From NCBI GenBank assembly GCA_937891325.1, contig CALAFU010000110.1, positions 1-15,435 on the forward strand: a stretch of 15,435 nucleotides of DNA, written 5' to 3'. A program made the translations under genes and the position numbers. This document shows positions 1 through 6,023 of this stretch, in pieces. Numbering within the stretch: the stretch's first letter is position 1; the number at the start of each line of letters is the position of its first letter. Origin of the DNA: an uncultured Candidatus Melainabacteria bacterium. Its GTDB lineage: Bacteria; Cyanobacteriota; Vampirovibrionia; Gastranaerophilales; Gastranaerophilaceae. Under the pieces are notes generated by a model. The model was given only the letters and a program-made list of their open reading frames with translations, made no database searches and was not told the origin of the DNA.

Positions 1-3
1 TAA

Positions 4-261
4 GTTCAGACGACAGAAAACAAAATTTTTAATGCAGCAGGAACATATAGCTTCACTTTACCTAAAGAATTATTATCATTAACAATTACTGTTGTTGGTG
101 GCGGCGGTGGCGGCGATAGTGGGTTAGTTAAAAAAGTTGGTACTTGTAGTGCTGGCGGCGGAGGTGGTTCTTCATACACAAACCCAGATTTATGTACGAA
201 CGTAAAACACACTCAAAGATTTAAATCTGGTGATGGATATATAACAATTTCAATGGTTTAG
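4..261 (+). CDS. C-terminal end of a glycine-rich fibre/adhesin-type protein, no visible start
   Basis: The frame ends at TAG 259-261 and encodes about 85 residues. It contains an N-A-A-G-T-Y-S-F-T-L-P stretch, then LTITVVGGGGGG, a second glycine run (AGGGGGSS) and a closing GDGYITISMV. This arrangement is common at the distal end of phage tail-fibre and adhesin proteins, where glycine-rich loops can contact receptors; the role is inferred from that resemblance. The frame has an in-frame TAA at bases 1-3 and no ATG, GTG or TTG before the last codons, so it cannot be a complete gene as seen. It may be a pseudogene, an exchangeable fibre tip, or the result of a frameshift at the window edge. 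Its stop codon overlaps the stop of the convergent gene on the other strand, leaving no room for a terminator. Confidence 0.6.
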   Translation, partial: VQTTENKIFNAAGTYSFTLPKELLSLTITVVGGGGGGDSGLVKKVGTCSAGGGGGSSYTNPDLCTNVKHTQRFKSGDGYITISMV

Positions 262-557
262 CATTTAAATGTTTGTAAATTTCCACTATTGTCGTATTTG
301 AACAACATTGCAATTTCTTCTTTCATTACATCATTTTTGATATAATGAAAACTGGCAAAAGACTCTAATGCAGTAGCAGGTACTAATTCCATTGCATATT
401 CAACCATTTGTTTGATTGATGTAAACTCTACCTTTTCAGGGATCACAAAATTGTTCAAATCAATAGCATTAACGTAATCAACAGCATCAAGATAAAAATA
501 ATTGGCCTTTTCTTTAAATTTACTTTTACACAATTTCATGCTATTTACCTTCATCAT
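258..557 (-). CDS. Hypothetical protein, 99 aa
   Basis: I do not recognise this protein. It is an acidic/aromatic soluble protein with no signal peptide or membrane segment; the central part (about residues 45-90) looks helical. The ATG at 557 shares its A with the TGA stop of the phosphatase-like gene upstream (TGATG), so the two are probably translationally coupled; a second in-frame ATG follows immediately. An upstream TTG in the same frame is less likely to be used. It is the last gene of the leftward cluster and ends by overlapping the stop of the convergent glycine-rich frame. Confidence 0.75.
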   Translation of the reverse strand: MMKVNSMKLCKSKFKEKANYFYLDAVDYVNAIDLNNFVIPEKVEFTSIKQMVEYAMELVPATALESFASFHYIKNDVMKEEIAMLFKYDNSGNLQTFKC

Positions 558-1000
558 CAATATGATAAACCGAACTCTTTATTCAAAACACGCATAACAT
601 ATGCATTAGGTTTAATCTGTTTGTTATCATCAAAAAAAGCAAACCAATCTTCATTCTTTTTACAATCATTCAGATAACAATTTACATAATCATTAATGAC
701 AGTTCCTACAGCACCACTTCGAGAAATTCCTGCAAAACAATTAACATACAACGTTTTGCTGTGATCAATTTTGTCAACAAACTCTTTAATTTGTTTTGCG
801 TGCTTTTCATTAAACAAAATGCCGTCAGTTTCTTTATCTGACATATCATCAAAAACAAGCTTTAAAACATTTTTTGTGTTTACAGGTACACCTTCATAAC
901 CCTCCTGTTCACCAATAGAAATGAAATTATTATATTTAAAAAACATATCTTTAAAAGAATACATCTTAATATATTTTCTCGGCACTACGAAAATTCTCAT
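557..1000 (-). CDS. Tyrosine/dual-specificity phosphatase-like protein
   Basis: This 147-residue protein carries the cysteine-phosphatase P-loop at residues 84-96: LYVNCFAGISRSG, matching C-x5-R-S with nucleophile Cys88 and phosphate-binding Arg94. An FDD motif at residues 50-52 is a plausible general-acid aspartate. The usual His before the Cys is Asn here. Members of this family hydrolyse phosphotyrosine, phosphoserine/threonine or other phosphoesters, and small versions occur in phages; the substrate cannot be told. The ATG at 1000 is preceded by a strong ribosome site (GTGAGGA, about 6 bases away). A promoter candidate lies just upstream in the short gap after the previous gene, so this gene and the next may also be expressed separately from the rest of the cluster. 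Confidence 0.8.
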   Translation of the reverse strand: MRIFVVPRKYIKMYSFKDMFFKYNNFISIGEQEGYEGVPVNTKNVLKLVFDDMSDKETDGILFNEKHAKQIKEFVDKIDHSKTLYVNCFAGISRSGAVGTVINDYVNCYLNDCKKNEDWFAFFDDNKQIKPNAYVMRVLNKEFGLSY

Positions 1001-1026
1001 TTTTTCCTCACTTCTTTCGTCAATAT

Positions 1027-1055
1027 ATGCTACATTAAAATCAAACGCTTATCAA
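1027..1055 (-). promoter_or_regulatory. Sigma70-like promoter for the phosphatase-like gene
   Basis: On the minus strand TTGATA (1055-1050) is followed after 17 bases by TAGCAT (1032-1027). It lies in the 60-base gap between two genes, about 30 bases upstream of a strong Shine-Dalgarno site and ATG. Confidence 0.5.
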
Positions 1056-1060
1056 TATGT

Positions 1061-1411
1061 TTAAATTTCACTTAAGCATGCACACCCAACAGTTTCTATA
1101 GACATATCAATGAAATGACGCTTGCAAGATTTGAAAGTTAAAACATCTCCTTTTTGCCAATTGTTAAAACCATCAATCAAAACTTTGAAATAAAACATCT
1201 CCTTTTGTTTCAAAAGAGAATATTGTCTTTCAGCAAACAACTTTATATAGTAAAAATCAGAATCCGCCCAAGTATCAACTAAATCAATTGAATATTTAAC
1301 ATCTTTAGTTTCGAGTTTGTACTCACATTCGTTTTCATCTTTAAAAATTTTACCATCTAAAGATTTAACAATTTGCATTGTTTGCGTTTCAAACTTCTCA
1401 TACACAGTCAT
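1061..1411 (-). CDS. Hypothetical protein, member of a three-gene tandem paralogue family
   Basis: The protein has 116 residues from the ATG at 1411; this A is also the last base of the TAA of the preceding gene (TAATG), and a GGAG lies about 8 bases upstream, so coupling is likely. A GTG three codons earlier is a less likely start. Function is not recognised. Its C-terminus (H-F-I-D-M-S-I-E-T-V-G) matches the ends of the two preceding genes, following the pattern aromatic/aliphatic-acidic/V-S-x-x-[DN/T]-[IV]-G-x-x-x-L. The predicted make-up is mostly beta strand. It differs from its paralogues by several cysteines and a W-A-D-S-D-F segment. Confidence 0.75.
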   Translation of the reverse strand: MTVYEKFETQTMQIVKSLDGKIFKDENECEYKLETKDVKYSIDLVDTWADSDFYYIKLFAERQYSLLKQKEMFYFKVLIDGFNNWQKGDVLTFKSCKRHFIDMSIETVGCACLSEI

Positions 1412-1716
1412 TACACGCACTCCAATGTTTGCGCACCTATATCTTTAAATGACACTTCAAGAAAATGAGACTCTTTATTATAGTCAAATAATATTTGATT
1501 TTCTTTTGTATCTTCAGTGATTAGCATTAACTCTGCCAATGTGATTTGTATATCTAGTTCAAATCCTGTAAAACCATTTGTTATAGAAACATTTTTAACG
1601 GTCAAATATTTTGAATCAATCGCAGCGTCTTTCTCATTCCAATCAACGAAGTTCGAAAACTTTTGACTGACCAAATTCATTAATAATCTCAAATTTTCTG
1701 TAATAGGTTCAATCAT
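1411..1716 (-). CDS. Hypothetical protein, middle member of tandem paralogue family
   Basis: This 101-residue protein begins at the ATG at 1716, 9 bases after the TAG of the preceding gene, with AGGT as a modest ribosome site, and its TAA overlaps the next ATG. Function is not recognised. The C-terminal segment FLEVSFKDIGAQTLE aligns with the ends of its two neighbours, and a preceding FELDIQITLAELMLI segment resembles FNFSIVVPINELRQI in the upstream copy. The three are therefore probably diverged duplicates of one small, beta-rich domain. Confidence 0.75.
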   Translation of the reverse strand: MIEPITENLRLLMNLVSQKFSNFVDWNEKDAAIDSKYLTVKNVSITNGFTGFELDIQITLAELMLITEDTKENQILFDYNKESHFLEVSFKDIGAQTLECV

Positions 1717-1725
1717 GACACATAC

Positions 1726-2142
1726 CTAAATAGTTTCTAAAGCTACTTCACCAATATTTTTTAAAGTAACAAAAACACAATGAAAATCAGGTTTAATAAT
1801 TAAATCGCTTAAATTTGTTTGTTTTGTAATTTGCCTTAATTCATTAATAGGGACAACAATCGAAAAATTAAACTCTTTATTATCAAAAGTTGCCTTTAAT
1901 TCAATGCTTACGTTGTCACTGTCACTAAAATAAAAGACATTTAACATTTCACGTTCTTGACTTGCTTTGTGATGATCCCGCCACCAATTTCCTTGTGTAG
2001 CTCGATTTTGTTTACTTAACACACGAACAACATCAGTGTTTTCAACTGCGATAGACATGAAACATCTAACGTACAGTCCTTTAAACAAATTACGCAACTT
2101 TGTCACTTGCTTCATTTCTTCTTTTGCCAAAACCAATTGCAT
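1726..2142 (-). CDS. Hypothetical protein, first member of tandem paralogue family
   Basis: The protein has about 138 residues. I place the start at ATG 2142, 9 bases after AAGG; an in-frame GTG lies one codon upstream and an out-of-frame ATG at 2147. The C-terminus (HCVFVTLKNIGEVALETI) shares the paralogue motif of the next two genes. This copy has a longer N-terminus with a WWRDHHK segment missing from the others. Function is not recognised. It is the first gene after a clear promoter and so probably heads a separate transcript. Confidence 0.78.
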   Translation of the reverse strand: MQLVLAKEEMKQVTKLRNLFKGLYVRCFMSIAVENTDVVRVLSKQNRATQGNWWRDHHKASQEREMLNVFYFSDSDNVSIELKATFDNKEFNFSIVVPINELRQITKQTNLSDLIIKPDFHCVFVTLKNIGEVALETI

Positions 2143-2174
2143 CACATCACACCTTACCTATCAAATATAGTTAT

Positions 2175-2203
2175 ATACTATATCGAAAATAAAACATTGT
2201 CAA
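2175..2203 (-). promoter_or_regulatory. Sigma70-like promoter for the paralogue trio
   Basis: On the minus strand a perfect TTGACA (2203-2198) is followed after 17 bases by TAGTAT (2180-2175), in the 64-base gap between the exonuclease gene and the paralogue trio. The predicted start site is about 25 bases upstream of the first ATG. An overlapping TATAGT would give a 15-base spacer. Confidence 0.65.
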
Positions 2204-2206
2204 CAA

Positions 2207-2971
2207 CTATTTTATTTTTAAAATAGAAACTGAATCTAAATAAAATGTTAATTTACCATCACGTGTATTAAAAGTTATTCTGTTTGTATAAATAGGTTCG
2301 ATCACATCAGAATCTTTTAGCCAAACATAACCTCGCCAATATTTTTTTGTTTTTGTGACATCATCAAGTTTATAGCCAATACCTGCAATACACACTTTAG
2401 AGCGCTTATATGATGCTAGCTCGATTAAACCATTACGTGTCCAGAAATCTTTTGTGTTTTTAATTCGTTTGTAATCATCAATTAATTTGTAATAAACATC
2501 TTTTAACATTAGCGTATCAATTAATGAATCATGTTTATTATCACGTAAATTCGTCAAACCATAATAATTCACTAATGCATTCAAGTTATGTTTTACATGT
2601 TTATGTTGACTATTCAAAACATCGTATGACAAACGCAAAGTGTCTAAAATTTTCCAATTAACTGTTTTATCACAACATGCAAATTCTTTGTTCAATACAC
2701 TCATGTCATAATTAGCATTATGAAATACAACAATATCGTCACCAACGAATTGAATAATCTCATCTGCTAATTCTTTAAATGTTTTATACTTTGACAATGT
2801 TTCTAAAGTAAATCCGTTAACATTACTAGCTTCAGGTGATACTTCTTTTTCAGGGTTAATTAATTCCGACAATGTTTCTATTACATTACCTTTACAATCA
2901 ACCTTAATCATTGCAATTGAACAAATTTTAGGATCTGTTAAATCTGTTGTTTCTGTATCTGCAAAAATCAT
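2207..2971 (-). CDS. DnaQ-like 3'-5' exonuclease (DEDDh family)
   Basis: The 254-residue protein has all three exonuclease motifs: Exo I DTET (Asp5, Glu7), Exo II HNANYD (Asp89) and Exo III HDSLID (His147, Asp152). This is the DEDDh signature of the DNA polymerase III epsilon/RNase T group, which uses two metal ions to remove 3' nucleotides from DNA or RNA. A further C-terminal part from about residue 175 is not part of the core fold and may bind nucleic acid or a partner. AGGTG sits 5 bases before the ATG. It follows the QueC-like gene by 40 bases in the same direction. A role in replication proofreading, host nucleic acid breakdown or tRNA/RNA trimming is possible; the sequence does not decide. 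Confidence 0.88.
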   Translation of the reverse strand: MIFADTETTDLTDPKICSIAMIKVDCKGNVIETLSELINPEKEVSPEASNVNGFTLETLSKYKTFKELADEIIQFVGDDIVVFHNANYDMSVLNKEFACCDKTVNWKILDTLRLSYDVLNSQHKHVKHNLNALVNYYGLTNLRDNKHDSLIDTLMLKDVYYKLIDDYKRIKNTKDFWTRNGLIELASYKRSKVCIAGIGYKLDDVTKTKKYWRGYVWLKDSDVIEPIYTNRITFNTRDGKLTFYLDSVSILKIK

Positions 2972-3011
2972 TAAGCACCTAGCATCAATTAGTTTATTAT
3001 TGTTTATAGTA

Positions 3012-3872
3012 TCAAAAACAAAAATTTTTTACAAAAGGAATACGTGTTGCTAAAACTAAATTGTCACTATCATTATAAAAATTTAGTTTTAAATATTTAG
3101 ATTGGAAACAAGAATGACAACAATGACAAACTTTTGTAACAACATATAATGCTTCTGAATCTTTGTAATAGTTAAAGTTTGGTGATTCGCATGACAAACA
3201 TAAATGATTCTTTCCTAAATGCTGTGCAATAAAATCATCAATACAGTATTTGTGCTTTTGAATTAAAGGATAGGTAACAGGAACGTTCTTTTTATTTTGA
3301 ATCTTAAAGCTTGTTGATACTACACTTTTAAATTCTTCTTGAAAAGAAACAGCATCATCATTCATTACATACCCAATCTGAATTTCTTTTAAGTTTTTCA
3401 AGACGCCATCAGATAGATATGTCAAATTATTATGAATCATCAACTGTTGTGTACACTGCTTTCCACACATTCCTTCTTGTAGGCCAAACAACCCAAACCA
3501 AATAGGCTTTAATAATTTATTGCCAAACCTTTTCTTCAAAACAGATAAATTAATTGCTTTAATTATATCATCTTGTGCAAAATTAAAGATGATTGGTTTC
3601 ACTGTTTCACCATTCAACAACGCTTTAAGCATTAAAACAGTTGAATCATAACCGCCGCTATAAACTATTCCAATTGAATCTTGTTTTATATCATAAGGAA
3701 AAGTATCAGGTTCAATAACAACTTTAGCTTCTTTTAAACAATACCTCTTAACAAAACTATCTTCATCTTCTTTAGACGTAGTTTTAATTCCTGATATTGA
3801 ATGTGTTTCAAGTCTACTCCAATCAAATTTATCATAATCAAAAATGTTAATAGTTTCTAATTCATCAGACAT
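3012..3872 (-). CDS. QueC-like PP-loop ATP pyrophosphatase with cysteine zinc site
   Basis: The 286-residue protein has the PP-loop SGGYDST at residues 72-78, which binds ATP and releases pyrophosphate to adenylate a substrate. Further on, an IGYVMNDDA segment, a YPLI segment and C225-x2-C228 followed by V-C-H-C-C-H-S-C (Cys249, 251, 252, 255) correspond in order to the QueC/ExsB layout of a G-x-N-x-x-D motif, P-L-I, S-C and a C-x2-C-x2-C zinc site. QueC makes preQ0 (7-cyano-7-deazaguanine) for queuosine tRNA or deazaguanine DNA modification. The spacing in the cysteine part is longer than usual and no QueD, QueE, FolE or TGT gene is in view, so the substrate is uncertain. The ATG is 2 bases after the upstream stop, with GGAG inside that gene's last codons, showing tight coupling to the PLP-fold gene. 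Confidence 0.78.
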   Translation of the reverse strand: MSDELETINIFDYDKFDWSRLETHSISGIKTTSKEDEDSFVKRYCLKEAKVVIEPDTFPYDIKQDSIGIVYSGGYDSTVLMLKALLNGETVKPIIFNFAQDDIIKAINLSVLKKRFGNKLLKPIWFGLFGLQEGMCGKQCTQQLMIHNNLTYLSDGVLKNLKEIQIGYVMNDDAVSFQEEFKSVVSTSFKIQNKKNVPVTYPLIQKHKYCIDDFIAQHLGKNHLCLSCESPNFNYYKDSEALYVVTKVCHCCHSCFQSKYLKLNFYNDSDNLVLATRIPFVKNFCF

Positions 3873-3874
3873 TA

Positions 3875-4840
3875 TTAATTCTCCGATAATAAATATTTGA
3901 TAGTTTCAACTTTATTGATGAATTTTTCTTTATCTAGTAAAGATTCACATGCTCGTAAAGTTGCGTTTGTATTTTCAGGCTGTGCAATAGGATCAGCTTC
4001 TGTAATGCCAATCAATCTATTCTTTTTATCAACCAAATTAAATACATAAGGACCATTTTCCGTAACACTTAAGGCGTTGTCTGTTGCTAAATAACTTCCA
4101 AACACTTGTGTCATCACATACTTAAATTGATATAATTTCTCTTTATTTCTAATCAAAATAGATAACAAATCTAAATACTGATTTCCACGTGATAAGCACT
4201 CTTTCGTTGATTCAACATATTCTCTACTAAACAAAATACCAGTATCATATTGTGTTACAAACGCGTGTGCTGTACCTATAACATAATCATACAGCGCATA
4301 ATCACGCGGTAGCATAAACAACTCTTGCACTGCATCCAATACAAACACAGATTGAATATGCCTCAAATCTAAATCACGTTTTAAATCTTTCATAATATCA
4401 TTAAACGTAATTTGACAATCACCTACAGACAATGCTATGCTATAAACAAAAACCCTTTTAAAATTACGAATTTGTTCTGATTTCTTGTAAAAGTCTTCAA
4501 TAACTTTACCGTTGCAACATATGTACAATACATTCTTGCATTTCTCAAGATTCTTTTTAACTGACGGATGCTCGCTCATTGTAGTAATGACTAATGTATC
4601 ATCATCTACAAATTGTTGAAATAACCAATCAATAATATTTGTCGCACACGTGTCAAAATGAACATTATAATTAAATGTACGTACAGGAAGCATAGACAAT
4701 GCTTTTTCTTTTACATAATCATAAAAGTACTCAACATCTTTTGTTTCAAAATCTGTTTCATATGATTTTAATAGCTTCATCTCTTCATTAGAGATATCAA
4801 ACTGCCGAAACCACCAATCAATTAGTTTATTATTTGACAT
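3875..4840 (-). CDS. Class V aminotransferase/cysteine-desulfurase-fold protein lacking the PLP lysine
   Basis: This 321-residue protein follows the order of the class V aminotransferase fold seen in NifS/SufS: CATNIIDWLF (like GTTEAINLV), TTMSEH (like ISEMEHH, His91), VFVLDAVQ (like VLVDGAQ, Asp169 and Gln172) and IGTAHAFVTQYDTGILFSRE (like FSGHKLYGPTGIGVLY). In the last motif the lysine that forms the Schiff base with PLP is replaced by Ala193, right after the conserved His192. It is therefore probably not an ordinary desulfurase; it may be a scaffold, a binding protein or an enzyme with altered chemistry. It is shorter than the usual family length of about 400. Its start shares a base with the preceding TAA, and the QueC-like gene follows 2 bases after its stop. 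The fold assignment rests on motif order read by eye. Confidence 0.65.
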   Translation of the reverse strand: MSNNKLIDWWFRQFDISNEEMKLLKSYETDFETKDVEYFYDYVKEKALSMLPVRTFNYNVHFDTCATNIIDWLFQQFVDDDTLVITTMSEHPSVKKNLEKCKNVLYICCNGKVIEDFYKKSEQIRNFKRVFVYSIALSVGDCQITFNDIMKDLKRDLDLRHIQSVFVLDAVQELFMLPRDYALYDYVIGTAHAFVTQYDTGILFSREYVESTKECLSRGNQYLDLLSILIRNKEKLYQFKYVMTQVFGSYLATDNALSVTENGPYVFNLVDKKNRLIGITEADPIAQPENTNATLRACESLLDKEKFINKVETIKYLLSEN

Positions 4841-5181
4841 TAGTCTTTTTCTTTCAAATACTGCAAGTAAATCATTCGCAAGTCTTTTTCTTCTACAGTT
4901 CCAGCTTTATAAATTTCATTAAATTCTTGTCTTGTAATTTCAGACCACAAATAACCGTTAAAAGCTAAAGCTGCATCCGCTTCGTCACTCCAATGACCAG
5001 CTTTTTGAATCATACTTGATGCATCACTCCATAAATCTTTTGACGACGAATTCTTTTCTTCAACAAGCTTATAGTCGACAAATTTGTAAAGTTTCGCTTC
5101 TTCTTTGGATACAATAAATTCAACACGTTGACAACTATTGCGTTTTTTAATATACCCACCAAACCAATAAAAATGTCTCAT
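4840..5181 (-). CDS. Hypothetical protein, 113 aa
   Basis: I do not recognise this protein. It starts with an aromatic MRHFYWFGGYIKKR segment, has a charged middle, and ends in a helical stretch rich in Glu and Lys; no membrane segment is evident. Its ATG overlaps the TGA of the membrane-protein gene by four bases (ATGA), and its TAA shares a base with the ATG of the PLP-fold gene. It is thus embedded in a coupled run of four genes and may work with the PLP-fold/QueC-like pair. Confidence 0.75.
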   Translation of the reverse strand: MRHFYWFGGYIKKRNSCQRVEFIVSKEEAKLYKFVDYKLVEEKNSSSKDLWSDASSMIQKAGHWSDEADAALAFNGYLWSEITRQEFNEIYKAGTVEEKDLRMIYLQYLKEKD

Positions 5182-5498
5182 TTGTTTCTCTTATATTCAA
5201 AAATTTCAAAAAACATTTCTTTAAAGAAATAAACTAAAGGCGCAAGGACAATCATCGCAAAAATGTCATCAAATGACAACCTTTTGTAGCACATAAATAA
5301 AAAAGTAGCATCAATTACAGTGACTATTAAAATATAAAATAAAAATTTATATTTATTTGTCTCAACCAATCTCTCTTGAAATTTTATTAGATAAACAGTT
5401 AAATAAATACAAGACAATAAACAGGCCGCTAACAAAAAATTAGGCACATTCCAAATTCGAGCATAATCAGGTGACAATGCTAAAATATCATAATCCAT
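5178..5498 (-). CDS. Small integral membrane protein, three predicted helices
   Basis: The 106-residue protein has three hydrophobic segments, about residues 20-39, 51-70 and 78-98, separated by short charged loops, and a basic tail (EYKRNK). It has no cleavable signal peptide. It should sit in the host inner membrane. Phage proteins of this kind include holins, superinfection-exclusion proteins and accessory membrane proteins; nothing here distinguishes among them. The ATG at 5498 has AAAGG 9 bases upstream. It is the first gene of the coupled four-gene run leading to the QueC-like gene. Confidence 0.75.
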   Translation of the reverse strand: MDYDILALSPDYARIWNVPNFLLAACLLSCIYLTVYLIKFQERLVETNKYKFLFYILIVTVIDATFLFMCYKRLSFDDIFAMIVLAPLVYFFKEMFFEIFEYKRNK

Positions 5499-5533
5499 TC
5501 AGTTCAACCTTTCATTTCGAAATCATTGAACTT

Positions 5534-5562
5534 AAGTTATCATAAAACACAAACTTTTTCAA
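5534..5562 (-). promoter_or_regulatory. Possible promoter for the membrane-protein operon
   Basis: On the minus strand TTGAAA (5562-5557), within TTTCTTGAAA, is followed after 17 bases by TAACTT (5539-5534). The -10 is a poor match, but the position, 36 bases upstream of the first gene of a coupled run, is suitable, and the TTCTTGA core resembles the two tRNA-array promoters. Confidence 0.35.
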
Positions 5563-5571
5563 GAAATTTGT

Positions 5572-5889
5572 TTATGCCTTCATTGGGTAAAACCTTAAAA
5601 TAGTGGGTGCGGTTCCACGAATCGATATTACATCGCCAACAGAAACCCATGCATAACCGTTACCACCACATGAGCCTGAATCCCCTAAATCGTACATTCT
5701 TGCTACTTCTATATTGTTTACTAAAAGCCAAGTGTCTCTATTTGAGGAGACTTGCCAGCACCAAACTAAACCACGTTGTGTACACGTGTATGGCGCTGTA
5801 ATTGCAAAACCTTTTGAATAATCCGGCATAAACATGTTGAGATTTATCTCTTTACCGGAGAGTCGAGTACTTCCTTTAAAAATTGGCAT
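5572..5889 (-). CDS. Tail-fibre tip/adhesin-like small protein
   Basis: The start is placed at ATG 5889 because AGAAGGA lies about 9 bases upstream; a longer frame to 5931 has no ribosome site. The resulting 105-residue protein has a TAPYTCTQRG..W segment, a W-L-L-V-N-N-I-E-V strand, a Gly/Ser/Cys loop (GDSGSCGGNG), V-S-V-G-D-V-I-S-I and the ending L-R-F-Y-P-M-K-A. This resembles the beta-sandwich domain at the end of many phage fibre proteins (T-A-P-x-x-G-x-V..., G-D-x-V..., R-F-Y-P). The divergent neighbour ends in a domain of the same kind. It is probably a structural or receptor-binding accessory protein of the virion. Confidence 0.65.
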   Translation of the reverse strand: MPIFKGSTRLSGKEINLNMFMPDYSKGFAITAPYTCTQRGLVWCWQVSSNRDTWLLVNNIEVARMYDLGDSGSCGGNGYAWVSVGDVISIRGTAPTILRFYPMKA

Positions 5890-5923
5890 GTAAAATTTCC
5901 TTCTAATTAAAACTCTTACACTC

Positions 5924-5994
5924 AAGAACATCGAGTCGTACGAGTAGTTTTATAAAATTTACAAGTCAAATTGTTCGTACGACTTAAAGTTCTT
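5924..5994. promoter_or_regulatory. Inverted repeat between divergent fibre genes
   Basis: Arms at 5924-5946 and 5971-5994 are inverted copies: AAGAAC, four unpaired bases, then AGTCGTACGA, matched in reverse on the right. Each arm holds the palindrome-like core TCGTACGA/TTCGTACGA. The 24 bases between them contain TTTTATAAAA. It lies in the 134-base gap of two divergent genes, so it could be a paired operator, a bidirectional late promoter region or a recombination site. Confidence 0.55.
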
Positions 5995-6023
5995 TAACTA
6001 TCATTAGTCATAAGAGGTGCAAA

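Noticed and set aside
5607..5801. Plus-strand frame of 64 codons
   Set aside because: It is antisense to the fibre-tip-like gene, whose frame has a strong ribosome site and recognisable protein pattern.
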